The notes beneath the pieces were generated by a model. It did no database searches. It was not told the origin of the DNA and worked only from the letters and a program-made list of their open reading frames with translations. Shown here piece by piece: positions 52,885 to 63,576 of a stretch of 64,000 bases of DNA; the stretch's first letter is position 1, and each line of letters opens with the position of its first letter. Location: assembly GCA_944472135.2 (NCBI GenBank), contig OX235267.1, positions 34,875,312-34,939,311 on the forward strand, written 5' to 3'. The position numbers and the translations under genes are program-made. Source of the DNA: Trichobilharzia regenti (lineage: Eukaryota > Platyhelminthes > Trematoda > Strigeidida > Schistosomatidae).

Positions 52885-53495
52885 ATTATATCCTTTAATT
52901 CCTAGAGGAACATAGGGCTTCAGCCGCGCGTCTCCATTGCCTCCGGTTCTCTGCTAAAGTTTTCACCCCGCTCCAAGTCTTCCTACATGCTTTCATCTCC
53001 TCTTCATATGACCTCCTCCAAGTCACCCTCACACTTGGACGACCAACTCGCCGATTCCCTTTCGGGTTCCACTTGAGTATTGGCTTGTCTAGTGATGTCA
53101 CTTAATGGTTTCCTCAGAGTATGGCCAGCCAATCCATCTCCATTTCTTCCTGCCGATTTGTTTCACAATCGGTTCCTGGTTGGTTCGCTCATTGCCAGAG
53201 ATCCCTGTTGCTGATCTTTTCTGGCCGCCATCTGATCTTGAGTAGTATTGAACGAAGACAACTGTTAATGAAGGTCTGTAGTTTGAGATGCGCTTTATGA
53301 CGCACCAAGTCTCTGATCCGTATATTGAGTAGCACTGACTTCACATTGGAGTTGAAAATCCGGATTTTATTTTTGATGCTGAGTGGTGTTGACCCCCACA
53401 CAGATTTCAGAGTAATGAAAGCTTGTCTTGCTTTCTCGATCCTTGCTTTGATATCCTTGGCAGTTCCGCCTGTAGTGTGACTCCACTCAATGACC
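52885..53495 (-). mobile_element. RTE-like LINE, well-preserved 3' end
   Basis: On the minus strand: KARQAFITLKSVWGSTPLSI near 53430-53385, then RIFNSNVKSVLLNIRIRDLV, LQTFINSCLRSILLKIRWRP, EKISNRDLWQ, then a frameshift, LDKPILKWNPKGNRRVGRPS, VRVTWRRSYEEEMKACRKTW and AAEALCSSRN, ending in an ATA-rich tail. Very similar to 61730-62280 on the plus strand. 5'-truncated. Confidence 0.88.
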
Positions 53496-54135
53496 TATAG
53501 ATACTAGGACACAACTGTCTTCCAGTAATTTCTCGTCTTTAACAGTTATCTGACTTGATACAAGCAGATAAGGAAATCTCCCCTCGGTAACTTACACTCA
53601 CAATAATAATGTCTGAGGACTATCTCCGGATATCACACATACTTCATTTTCTTCGTTGTTTATCTCAGTAGTGCAAAATGCAACAAATCTTAGGGAATAA
53701 GATATTATATAAAGAATATACCCTCATCTTATTTTCTGTGTAATTTCAATCCTTTTTGTAGGTTTTTGCTCCAATGCATACAAATGTTATTGTCCAATTG
53801 ATTTTATCGTGCCACTTATACGATAACACTCAGCTGTTCATTTCATTAAGGTGGGGGTGGGTGCCTTACTTACACTCCAGTGATAAAATAACATCTCTCA
53901 AGTATAGTGTTCATTATTGGTTTTGCCTAATAACAATGCGTATTTATGATATATATGAATAGCTGTTTGCATATGCTTGCTTTCACAATCTCAAGCATGT
54001 AGTAGTGTTATTGTTGCCTGCAAAATATGCTGCATGTTTAATTAATTTTCAATTATTTCTTTTTGCTATTTGACATGCCTATCATAATGATGAAGTGTTT
54101 TGTTCTTCTCTGGTTTGGTTTTCTTAGTGAAAGAA
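53496..54135. other. Intron sequence, nothing recognised
   Basis: No gene. A weak SINE 3' end (CACAACTGTCTTCCAGTAAT) lies at about 53500-53560. Confidence 0.35.
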
Positions 54136-54139
54136 AAAC

Positions 54140-55400
54140 AAGCAACAGTCGATCTCTACTTAAGGTGTGACTTCAACTTCACAATAAGTGGTTGCATTCC
54201 TATTTTTCTGATAGAAAGCAGTACACCGTCTACAATGGAAAGTCCTCCACTACCTCACTTACTTTAGCTGGTGTTCCTCAGGGTGCTGTTCTTTCTCTTT
54301 TTCTTTTTTCTTACATGACTTGCCCCATTCTGATGTAGCCACTTTTGTTAAGTATGCCGATGACCTCTCTGTTTCTATGCCTGTCTACTCTCAGTCAAAT
54401 TGTCCCAAATTAAATAACTTTCTGTCGAAAATTAGTCAGTGGTCCTCTTCAAACGGACTTAAGCTTAATCCGTCTAAATGGCATGTAGTCAATTTCACTT
54501 TCAGACGTAAACGTGACCTACAGCGACTAATTAGCTCACATGGCCCCACTATCATTGACGATACAGAGGTTGAAAATACATCTGATGTCAAGTACCTTGG
54601 GCTGAGTTTTTCCACCGATCTGTCCTGGTCTTCCCACATCTTGCTAGTTACTAGAAAGATGTTTCGCTTAACGTTCTACATTAGGAAATTTAGGCAGTCT
54701 GGCATAAAGCAGTCTTGCGCTTTCTCAGTTTGTCAATTCTTGTATTCTACCCATCCCCCTTTAATGCTCCCCATTAATCTTTTCTGGACTACTTAAGAAA
54801 GACTTTGCTTCGCTGAGAAGGGCACTAAAGGCCGTTAGTAGGGCAAGTGGGATATCGTTAAACCAACTGGTTAATACTATTGTGGATAGACATATAATGT
54901 CATGTAAGAAACTAGCGAATACAATATTGTCAGACCCCGAACATCCTCTCTATACGCATCTGTCTCCTTGCATTTCATCTGGTAGAACTAGAAATAGCTA
55001 TAGGAGGCTATATGCTAGGACTACCAAATACAAAAACTCCACAATACCATATCTGGCACACCTGTTATGTGATGAGAAATCCGTTAGGTATGACACGATA
55101 AACTTACTGCGGCACTCTAACAAATAGTCCCATTAGTTTTTGTTTTCCTTTCCTCGTTACTATTACACTGTTGTTCTCATCTTCTACCACACATCAACTT
55201 TATATTTCATATCCTGTGGTGCATTGTTTGAAATGTAAACGCTACGCTGTTTTTTTTATTTATTCATTTATTTTTTTTATTTTAAAAATCTTATAAAATT
55301 TATGAGGTAATTAGATGCAATATATTGTAATGCACGCTGAAAATTCCATACCTGTACCACAAATACTGTTGGGAATGAAGCTGTTATTATTATTAAAATC
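54140..55400 (+). mobile_element. CR1-like LINE, truncated, with 3' end
   Basis: Starts inside the RT: GVPQGAVL near 54270, then HSDVATFVKYADDLSV (catalytic YADD), LNNFLSKISQWSSSNGLKLN, PSKWHVVNFTF and VKYLGLSFSTDLSWSSHI. After frameshifts the C-terminus reads VDRHIMSCKKLANTILSDPE and HPLYTHLSPCISSGRTRNSY, ending at 55127. The 3' part ends GAAAATTCCATACCTGTACC then an ATT run, the tail also used by S4 SINEs. Confidence 0.87.
54320..54796 (+). pseudogene. CR1-like reverse transcriptase fragment
   Basis: 158 codons covering RT motif C (KYADDLSV) and the thumb (VKYLGLSF, DLSWSSHI). The fingers and earlier palm motifs are truncated away, and the frame shifts after SGIKQSC. Family role is target-primed reverse transcription; this copy cannot be active. 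Confidence 0.87.
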
Positions 55401-55775
55401 GCAATGTAGTATCAATCTATTCATTATACAGTTGTTAAGGCTTTTTGTCTAAGTTAGTGTTCTTCTCCATCCCCCTGTCCCCCTGCCCCCCACTACAACT
55501 ACCACCACTCTTATTTTCAACTTGTAAAACCGAAATATTAATTTTCAAAAAATGGATACTGAACAGAGAGTACTCTTTTCGATAACTTCATCATCAGGCT
55601 CTACAGTCATGTGTACATTATAGTGAATGAATGAATGAATGAATTAGTGTTATGAACAACATTAATGTTGCTGTTTAAATAACATCGAATCAATAATATT
55701 GATAGATTACAGTTCAATAGCTTCAACATAAAAAAGGTGAATGTCAGAAAAATTAGGAAAGATAATATTACAAAT

Positions 55776-56186
55776 TCATGAATTTGTAGTCTCTATTGAA
55801 GGCCGGGGCAGTAGTAGGGGCTGGACTTGCTTCTTTTGATTACACAGCACTGGTTGTTTGAGGCGAATTGCAGTAACCTCTGCTGTTTGAAGTATGCGGT
55901 GTTTCATTGATTTTGGCAATTTGTTAGGCACCCGGTAGATTATAGAGAAGGATTCTTCCACGCTGGCTTTGTGGCCGGTTTGCACCAGATGGTCCAGTAT
56001 CGAACTGTTAATGGTTTTAACTACACCTTTACTTAGCCATAGTGGGAGATGTTCTCGAGCATGAAAAATCAAGTTCCTAGAGCAACGGCCACTATAACTC
56101 GCTTGACTACAAGCGCAGTTGAATTGGTGGATATAATTTGAAGTGGCTAGTGTAGGTACTTCATCTTTCAGTCGAGGAATCACCAT
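55776..56186 (-). pseudogene. Penelope-like GIY-YIG endonuclease fragment
   Basis: 136 codons: PTLATSNYIHQFNCACSQAS, YSGRCSRNLIFHAREHLP (YSG in place of YIG), HLVQTGHKASVEESFSIIYR and a basic/Gln-rich tail. The Cys pair before the core is kept. Confidence 0.83.
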
Positions 56187-56291
56187 CGATTGTGTAGAGA
56201 ATAATGCGTATAGTTCGCCAGCATTAAAAGTTCTTTGAACTGATTTTTTTAATTTTCTCGTAATTATCTCACTTGGTATATCGCCTATGAG

Positions 56292-56483
56292 TTATAGTCG
56301 TATATAAAGAGGCTTCTTGTTTACAGATAGTGAGTAGTCCTTTTCAGATATCTTTGTCATGCGTTTCTTGATAAATTTGTCGGAGTAGCCGTTTTCGATC
56401 AAAGTATCATATACAAGGCTTAATTCATCTTCAATTACTTCTCCTGAGCAAATAGCTCTAACTCTGTGGCTGAAGTTCTTCAC
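56292..56483 (-). pseudogene. Penelope-like ORF linker fragment
   Basis: 63 codons between RT and endonuclease: RVRAICSGEVIEDELSLVYD, TLIENGYSDKFIKKRM, VNKKPLYIRL. It corresponds to NGYPQRFINDYG and KKPVYVQL in the 30.5-kb copy. Confidence 0.75.
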
Positions 56484-56592
56484 TAAATTTCTTTTGTATT
56501 TGATAGGAACGAAGCTGTGAAAATGTGTATGTTATTCTGTCCAAATGCTTTTTTCATGCAAATTTCTTTTTATGCTACCATCTGGTTTCCTT

Positions 56593-56871
56593 TTAAGTAG
56601 GGACATCCAGGAAGGCAATTCTGTCTTGGGATTCCTCTTCGCATGTGAATTTCATAGCCGAGTGTACTTCATTGAATTCAGTAATTATTGTACTCCTATT
56701 AGAACCATTATCACAAAGAATGAAGGTATCATCCAAATATCTGCAATAAAATGAGAGCTTACTGTTAAGGTTGTTCAGAGGTCCATTTTCTAGCTTACTT
56801 AGAAAGAAATCAGCCAGAATGGGACCCAATGGGGAGCCCATCGCCACCCCGTCCACTTGCCTGTAAAGCAC
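56593..56871 (-). pseudogene. Penelope-like reverse transcriptase fragment
   Basis: 92 codons: YRQVDGVAMGSPLGPI (motif B), FYCRYLDDTFILCD (motif C, YLDD), EEESQDRIAFLDVPT. Begins exactly at the inverted-arm junction, so the N-terminal part is missing. Confidence 0.87.
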
Positions 56872-57197
56872 TTCGCCTCAAACAACCAGTGCTGTGTAAT
56901 CAAAAGAAGCAAGTCCAGCCCCTACTACTGCCCTGGCCTTCAATAGAGACTACAAATTCATGAATTTGTAATATTATCTTTCCTAATTTTTCTGACATTC
57001 AGCTTTTTTATGTTGAAGCTACTGAACTGTAATCTATCAATATTATTGATTCGATGTTATTTAAACAGCAACATTATTGTTGTTCATAACACTAATTCAT
57101 TCATTCATTCACTATAATGTACACATGACTGTAGAGTGATGATGAAGTTATCGAAAAGAGTACTCTCTGTTCAGTATCCATTCTATTGAAAATTTTA

Positions 57198-57544
57198 ATG
57201 GGCATTTTTAATCAGTTAAAATATTAATTCACCTGGTGATTCCAATTACTACTACTTAAGAGAATTCAAATTGTAATTGACCGGCCTCGATTCTACCCAG
57301 TCGTCAAACATTCTGAGATGAAAGCGTCGATAGTTTGATTTGCAGTAACTTTAAATCCTCACCCTCTGCTAACTCAATTCACTAATGTTTTAGCGGTGAA
57401 TCTTCTATACGCAGTACAGAAGTGACTTAATTATCTCTGTGCTGAACTGTACCCTTTTCCTATAGCATGTATAATATTTCATGCATCCTTGGCATGCTTG
57501 TCGTGTACTTTATTTATATGTAAAATAAACAATTAAATGAAAAC
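57198..57544. other. Intron sequence, nothing recognised
   Basis: No gene or assigned repeat. Confidence 0.35.
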
Positions 57545-58945
57545 AGAACACGTAGTTCTGTGAAGAGTCTCTTCTCAGGGATGAATTCATTTTCTTAGCT
57601 GTACAATCGCAAATATATATGAGTTATTTTGTATGTATATGTGCGTACATCAAGGTTGTCAAAAAAAAAATGCAATTGGTTATTTGGTTATTTTAACTAA
57701 GCAGGTGAAAGTTAATAAGTTACGCAATACAAAAACGGTCAGGTAAGTTGGGTGTTAGTGAAACTAGTGTGGTAACAAAGGTGATGAGTTGTCACAAACA
57801 CTTGTTAAAAAGAAGTCACGTAATAATATGAATAGCTTGACGACTTAGTTGTACTCAGGATGCACTGAGAAACAAATTAGAGAATATGAAATTAGTTAAG
57901 AGTTCTAAATGAATACAAGAATTATAAGCAATTAAAAAAAACAAGCAAACAATCAAAATTAAGTCATCAAAATCAACAAAGTGGTTACCATGATAGTAGT
58001 AGTGGTTGAGTAATTCTCTTTTGTATGCACAGCTCCAGTCTTTCCATGTGAATGGCCAGAGCTTCAGCGATACAAAGAAGATGAAACTATATTGCCTTAG
58101 GTAGGTTATTCCTGACTCTGTAGATTACTTTGAAGGAGGACGCGTTTGTTGAGATGGAATGATTAGTGTAAGCCAGGTGTTCAATTATCGCACACCTTAT
58201 AGCACCACTATTGCCTTTTCTTGAATCCTCTTGGACAGGGTGTGCGTCGAACGACCGATGTACCTGGCTCTGGTGAACTGATATATGCATCTAGAAGTGG
58301 TCAGATGCGGGATCTTCACCTTGAGGCTTCTGCAGATTAGTGGGCGACTAGAGAACACTATTCTTAGCGTTGCTACAAAGAATGTTCTTCTAAAAGATGA
58401 TGTGATTCTTCTCTTGAGAATATCGCTTGTTAAATCTCCCTTGAAATTCAAGTGCATGCAGAGTTTCTTTTTCGGTGCAAGTGAAGTTTCATTCCTCCAA
58501 ATTCTTGGTTTGATATTTGTATCACTGAATCTTGATGGGTATCCATCTTGAATGAAGATTTCTTTCGAGAGATCTAATTCTATTTCTAGAAAATGGGGCC
58601 TAAAGATGCGTCAGATGAGACGCATGTGTCCCGAATTAGATCTTTACGTAACTCCTTTTTAACAACTATTTCTGACAACTCACCATCTTCCTCACCACAC
58701 TAGTTTCATTGACACCCAATTTCTTGACCGTTTTTGTATTACGTAACTCCACCCAAAACTTACTAATCTTCACCTGTTTAGTTAAAATAACCAAATAACC
58801 AATTGTATTTTTGCTTGATAACCAAGATGTACACACACATACATACAAAATAACTCATATATATTTGCGATTGTAACACTGTGAAAATGAATTCATCGCT
58901 GAGAAGAGACTCTTTGCCGGACTACGTATTCTGTTTTCATTAATG
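57545..58945 (-). mobile_element. Penelope-like element with inverted termini, endonuclease only
   Basis: Termini about 57555-57790 and 58690-58935 are inverted copies (AAGAGTCTCTTCTCAGGGAT-like; GCAATTGGTTATTTGGTTAT; CGGTCAGGTAAGTTGGG-like). Between, on the minus strand, lie endonuclease pieces ARYIGRSTHTLSKRIQE, AIRCAIIEHLAYTNHSI and SFKVIYRVRNNLPK. The RT is gone. Confidence 0.78.
58087..58457 (-). pseudogene. Penelope-like GIY-YIG endonuclease fragment, frameshifted
   Basis: Two overlapping frames carry LKVKIPHLTTSRCIYQFTRA and RYIGRSTHTLSKRIQEKA, then after a shift EHLAYTNHSISTNASSFKVI. The GIY-YIG Tyr-Ile-Gly and Arg are kept. Confidence 0.75.
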
Positions 58946-59079
58946 CCTGGATGGGGATTATCCATGAATTAAATTAAATTTGCTTACTTATATTTTAATG
59001 GCATTTAAAGTTATTATTGTAATTGTAGTAGTGTAACAGCAGAAGACAAGAGAACTCGGTAGCGGAATTATTTATTGGC

Positions 59080-59390
59080 AATTCGATACTCAGATTCGGG
59101 TCGCCCGACGGGGTGACATGGAGGCGGTTGTGTAGGGAGGAGGAGATGAGAGACTATGGGCAATCGTGGGCCCAGCTAAAAAGGACAGAATAAAATAAGA
59201 CATTGTTCTGTCTTCGTCTTCCTTTCACGTTTCCCATGTTGTTTTTTTACAAGCATCGTTCATTTCTTCTCTTCGCCACTAAATCCGAATCTCCGCTATT
59301 TTATATTCTTGCTGCTGATATACACGTTTATTTCTGCATCTACATACTACTTATAAATCTTATCAGTAGTACACGCCACAGTACAACCGA
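59080..59390 (+). mobile_element. RTE-like fragment followed by an unassigned repeat
   Basis: 59098-59190 (GGGTCGCCCGACGGGGTGAC, GAGGAGATGAGAGACTATGG) is an RTE C-terminal scrap. 59190-59390 then matches the repeat at 8440-8640 (CATACTACTTATAAATCTTA, TCAGTAGTACACGCC). Confidence 0.5.
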
Positions 59391-59640
59391 ATTGGTAGAC
59401 TGATGTTGATATAGTTGGTGTACGGGTTACAGTCAAAATACGATCTACTTAAGTACCAGATCTCGTATCTTAGTAGATAGATTGTCGGACTAGGTTATCT
59501 GAAGGCCACTAGTTGTATAACAGCCCAAAAATAAGATTTTCATTTCTTTCGCCATTAGTTAACACTAATTACACTCACAGTTCACTTCTTCCTTCGTTCG
59601 AAATTACATGTTCTCATTATTGTGGTATTATGCACCTTTT
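59391..59640. other. Intron sequence, nothing recognised
   Basis: No gene or assigned repeat. Confidence 0.3.
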
Positions 59641-60300
59641 ATAATAATAATAATAATTTGCTTTATTCCAAAACAGTACTTGCCATACAGAATGGAATTC
59701 TCAGCATTTTACTACAGTATTGCATCCAGTTAGTATATTATCAATAAAATAAAATTCTACATAGATTAAGGGTAATCTCAGTTCATTAGGAAAACAACAC
59801 ATCGGCATGTCGGTAGAAAAGCCAAAAGTTGAAGACTGTTTGAAGGTGTTAGAAAAGTAGATGGTAGCATATTTACTGGCGTAAGCAGAAGAAATAAACA
59901 AAGCAGCACACAACAGAGAAAAAGAGAGAGAGAGAAGGAAAAGAAAGAAAGAAAATGTTGTACCTATAAATGATATGAGTTGGAAAGACGAGATCCAGTT
60001 GTTCTACTGACTATTTAATAAGTTATAGGTATCACGCCTAATGCTTTCTTTATCGCACAGAACACGAGCTAAGTAGGGTATGGTAGCAAGTACAAAAACT
60101 CAACCGAGTTTTTGTACTTACTAGTGGGAGCGTATAGTTTTCTATATAGCTTCCGGTTTCGCCTGATGAGATACAAGGGGAGAGTTGTGAATGAAGAGGG
60201 TGTTGTGAGTTAGATAAAATGGATTTTGCCCATTTTTCACAGGAGTCCAAAAGTCTGTCGACCAAGCTGGTTAAGTGGCACGTAGCTTACCCTGCTGACA
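59641..60300 (-). mobile_element. CR1-like LINE, 3' end
   Basis: The C-terminal frame 60265-60050 reads MVDRLLDSCEKWAKSILSNS then QHPLHSQLSPCISSGETGSY, the counterpart of 54882-55000. The 3' region ends in a tail at 59641-59705 (complement of GAATTCCAT...ATTATTATTATT). An AAAG/GA run lies at 59917-59955. Truncated 5' of the last coding part. Confidence 0.8.
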
Positions 60301-60519
60301 ACCTTTAACATCCTACGTAATAAGATATAGTTATATGTTATATGGTTTTTAATTATAAACACAATTTAGAGAGAAATTCAATGTCAACATCCAAACGTTT
60401 TAAAGGTAATAGTGTCTTTCCACGTATTTTTGTATTCACCTTATTTTGCTTCAAGAAGAGATGTCGATCTCCTTGCGGTATACAACATTATTTGTTCTGT
60501 TGGTTTTTTTATTCCACAG

Positions 60520-60610
60520 AAAACATATGGAACGATTAAAAATGTTTTTAGAAAATGAAACATGGGAAATATGTCCTGTGAAACGTTCATTCACTGTAAT
60601 GGATCTTCAG
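60520..60610 (+). CDS. VPS50: Syndetin exon downstream of the duplication
   Basis: Acceptor TTCCACAG and donor GTATGA bound 91 bp: one base completes the Arg codon of exon B or B', then 30 codons, phase 0 out. Product [20 protein letters not shown] then KRSFTVMDLQ. The vertebrate match is [20 protein letters not shown] then SNFSILQLHEF, among the most conserved stretches of the family. It lies 13.6 kb beyond exon B'. Confidence 0.95.
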
Positions 60611-60779
60611 GTATGAAATGAAAAAAAAATTGTTTTGTTTTTGTTCTTGATATTTTTATAAACAAAATTAACTATTTTCTAACTTGATTCTAGCTCACAA
60701 TAGGTGTTGTTTTTTTCGGTGATATTGATTTTCCCCAAAAGTTTACTGTCGAATCGATCGATCGAATTCTGACCATTTC

Positions 60780-61050
60780 AACATCTACGTTATATCATAT
60801 TTAGAAACTGATGGAAAAGATTTGTCGCTCAGGTGGATGATGTTGATGTAGTTGTGTTCTCTGAGCTGGATGCTTTATTTGCGAAGATTTCATTGCCCTA
60901 CTAGGTGACATCTTCAGCGCATACTTCAATTTGAAGTAAGCTTTTCGATTCCTCCACAGGTTTATTAGTCATCTCTTGTGATGGGTGATCTTGATTGTTT
61001 GTTTTCGTGTGTTTTCACACCCTCAAGGCTACTTGTATTGGTAGTGATTG
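60780..61050. repeat. Dispersed repeat, unassigned
   Basis: Resembles 9150-9260 (GGTGGATGATG, ACATCTTCAGCGCATACTTC, AATTTGAAGTAAGC-like). Confidence 0.35.
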
Positions 61051-61199
61051 TTTCCTAGACCTGACGTTTGACCCTTTGTGTGTGAGATTTCTTTCTTATT
61101 GATTGGTAAATTTTCTCTATGTCGATGTATCTGTTGATTGATGGTTCACTAGAATGCCAGACTCCTAAAAATTCTCTAACATTCTTGGTGTTTCCTCTG

Positions 61200-62285
61200 T
61201 CTAATATTTGAACGCCGGTTGTCTCAGTCGAATTGTCATCCAACAGTTGTACGACAATGCTGCATGCCAAGTAATCCACAACGAGAAACTTACGGAATCC
61301 TTCGAAGTAAAGACGGAAGTAAGACAAGACTGCCTACTATCACCAATGATTTTCCTGATTGCTGTAGATTGGATAATTTGACAGACAGCGAGCAGCGTGG
61401 AAACAGGCATAAAATGGACCTTAACGAAAAACTTGGAGGGTTTGGACTTCGCCGATGATATATGTCGGATTTCCTACAAGCTAGAAGATGTGCAAGTGAA
61501 AAGCAACAAGTTCACAGAAGAAGAAGCATCAAAAATAGGACTTCAGGTGAACATAGATAAAACAGAGGTGATGAAGGTTCCTGGCCAACACCAACAGCAA
61601 CAACAATCAGCCGGCATAAATGGGAGGAACCTGAAAGAAACAGCCTCCTTCACCTACCTGGGAAGCATCGTCTCAACTACAAGCGGAACTGACGAGGATA
61701 TCAAAGGCAGAATCGGAAATGCAAGACAAGCTTTCATTACTCTGAAATCTGTGTGGGGGTCAACAGCACTCAGCATCAAAAATAAAATCCGGATTTTCAA
61801 CTCTAATGTGAAGTCAGTGCTACTCAATATACGGATCAGAGACTTGGCCATCGCGTCATAAAGCGCATCTCAAACAAACTACAGACCTTCATTAACAGTT
61901 GTCTTCGCTCAATACCACTCAAGATCAGATGGCCGGCCAGAAAAGATCAGCAACAGGGATCTCTGGCAATGAGCGAACCAACTCGGAAACCGATTGTGAA
62001 ACAAATAGGCAGGAAGAAATGGAGATGGATTGGCTGGCCATACTCTGAGGAAACCATCAAGTGACATCACTAGACAAGCCAATACTCAAGTGGAACCCGA
62101 AAGGGAATCGGCGAGTTGGTCGTCAGTGTGAGGGTGACTTGGAGGAGGTCATGTGAAGGGGAGATGAAAGCATGTAGGAAGACTTGGAGCGGGGTGAAAA
62201 CTCTAGCAGAGAACCGGAGGCAATGGAGACGCGCGGTTGAAGCCCTATGTTCCTCTAGGAATTGAAGGATATAATAATAACAATA
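61200..62285 (+). mobile_element. RTE-like LINE, RT to 3' end
   Basis: RT piece VRQDCLLSPMIFLIAVDWII then a stop, GLDFADDICRISYKLEDVQV (catalytic FADD kept), KIGLQVNIDKTEVMKVPG, KETASFTYLGSIVSTTSGTD, GNARQAFITLKSVWGSTALS, then frameshifts, WRWIGWPYSEETI-like remnants, and the AVEALCSSRN end with an ATAATAATA tail near 62270. Its 3' half is nearly the same as 52885-53495, which lies in the opposite orientation. Inactive. Confidence 0.9.
61397..61861 (+). pseudogene. RTE-like reverse transcriptase fragment
   Basis: 154 codons covering motif C (LDFADDICRI), the thumb (LQVNIDKTEVMKV; SFTYLGSIVSTT) and the connection (ARQAFITLKSVW, IKNKIRIFNSNVKSVLL). It ends at a frameshift near 61855. Confidence 0.87.
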
Positions 62286-62575
62286 TACCGAAACCCGGCA
62301 TCGATCGTTGATGTCTTTGATTGTTGGTTTGAGCCACACAGCGAGGTGTAGATAGTCTGATTAGAGTCTTGAAGCACTAAGAATCACTGGCTGGAAACTG
62401 TTGGTGAGATTGCTGCAAACCGTCCTCACTGGCACAGATACCTTGGGTCCTAGTGCTTTTCCACGTAATTGTCCGTCTTCCAGTGCATTTCTGCTCATTA
62501 TGGTTATTTTGCTATATGGAGTGCGGCAACTTGAAGTGCTGCATTCCTGTATAAATTCCATATTGACACCCAACA
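62286..62575 (+). mobile_element. Second LINE family, 3' coding end fragment
   Basis: TTTGATTGTTGGTTTGAGCC, CACTGGCTGGAAACTGTTGG and GGAGTGCGGCAACTTGAAGT match 18215-18510 and 28590-28825. It follows the RTE tail directly. Confidence 0.65.
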
Positions 62576-63320
62576 ATCAGTCAAAAGGAGAACCTCTAGT
62601 CTGTTAACTTGCGCAATCGCTTTGAAAGGGAGGTGTCAGATGTCTTAAGGTGGTGCATTCAAAATACAATACACCCGAGTCGATGATGTCTTTATTTAAT
62701 TATTAGCCCCTTGCAGAGCCCCAAAAATTCAGCCTAAGCCCAAAAGCCGGCTGATAACATCAGTCTTCGACCGGTTATTTGGTGTTGGCAATCTCGCACT
62801 CAGCTCAACTTCATTGTACGAGTCGCTTCCCCACCACAAGGTTGGTAAATGGTTGTGCCTACAACATAGACCCCTATAAATTTGGTCTACCATCCCACAA
62901 AGCAACTGTTTGCAAATTTTCCTTGTATTTCGACAAGGTTGTGTATTCAACGAGGGTGATATGTGTTGTGTGATATATTATGGTCATATTAATAGTAAAC
63001 ATGAATCTGAAAGATAAATGTCAGTAATAATACTTAAGTATACAATTTCGTCGCTCTATTTATACTACTTATGTCAATAGTCAGCGACCACTGGGCTCAA
63101 GGACAATAATCAATGACCAAAATCATTTGGAAAGTAATATAATGAGTAAGTTATTGTTATGAAGGCATAAACGTCAAGTTATGCACAGTATACAGCGCCA
63201 GAAAAAGTACTCTGTCTCTACTGGAGATCATTCAAAGGTGGTGTTCTAACTTGACTCAATAAAGTTATCCAGCGATTATTAGTTGTTGGTGTGGGGTTAC
63301 GTCACTATACTTAACTTGTA
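62576..63320. repeat. Intron with a possible LTR-like stretch
   Basis: 62960-63300 has features of a solo LTR: a TGTG start, an AATAAAG signal near 63260, and a GGTTACGTCA end. No inverted termini or second copy was found, so this is tentative. 62800-62870 holds CGAGTCGCTTCCCCACCACA, also unassigned. Confidence 0.25.
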
Positions 63321-63458
63321 GTTGTATTCTCTTGTTATCATACATCTAATCAGATTCGTTTTAAATATTTATTTCTTGTATGTTTGCTTGTTACTGCTGT
63401 TTCCCTTAGAAGTGGCTAAGATACGCGTAAAACAAAGTACTATTGTTTTTTTTTGTAG

Positions 63459-63576
63459 GAGTTTAGAGCTGTCAAAGATTTATTTGAACAAAATACTGGT
63501 AGTAATAATAACAATAACAATAAGTATACTACAAGTGGAAATCATAAAACTAATCAGAAAATAACTCAACAAATGT
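63459..63576 (+). CDS. VPS50: Syndetin exon, last in the window
   Basis: Acceptor TTTTTGTAG and donor GTAAGT bound 118 bp: 39 codons plus one base. Product EFRAVKDLFEQNTGSNNNNN then NKYTTSGNHKTNQKITQQM. The first residues continue the vertebrate EFKFM block after the preceding exon; the rest is an Asn-rich linker, as expected before the C-terminal domain. Later exons, including the C-terminal domain, are outside the window. Confidence 0.85.

Larger units (their letters stand above)
55540..57197 (-). mobile_element. Penelope-like element with 315-bp inverted termini
   Basis: Left arm about 55552-55867 and right arm 56872-57186 are inverted copies. They hold a GAAT/ATTC run, CAATAATATTGATAGATTAC-like and TTCATGAATTTGTA blocks. 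The arms include the last coding part of the endonuclease. The interior encodes, on the minus strand, RT (DGVAMGSPLGPILADFF, CRYLDDTFILCDN), linker (YDTLIENGYSDKFIKKRM) and endonuclease (ASYSGRCSRNLIFHAREHLP). The right arm cuts into the RT just before motif B. Confidence 0.88.

Noticed and set aside
55552..55867. Long terminal repeat of an LTR retrotransposon
   Set aside because: The partner copy is inverted and the interior encodes Penelope-type RT and GIY-YIG, so these are Penelope termini.
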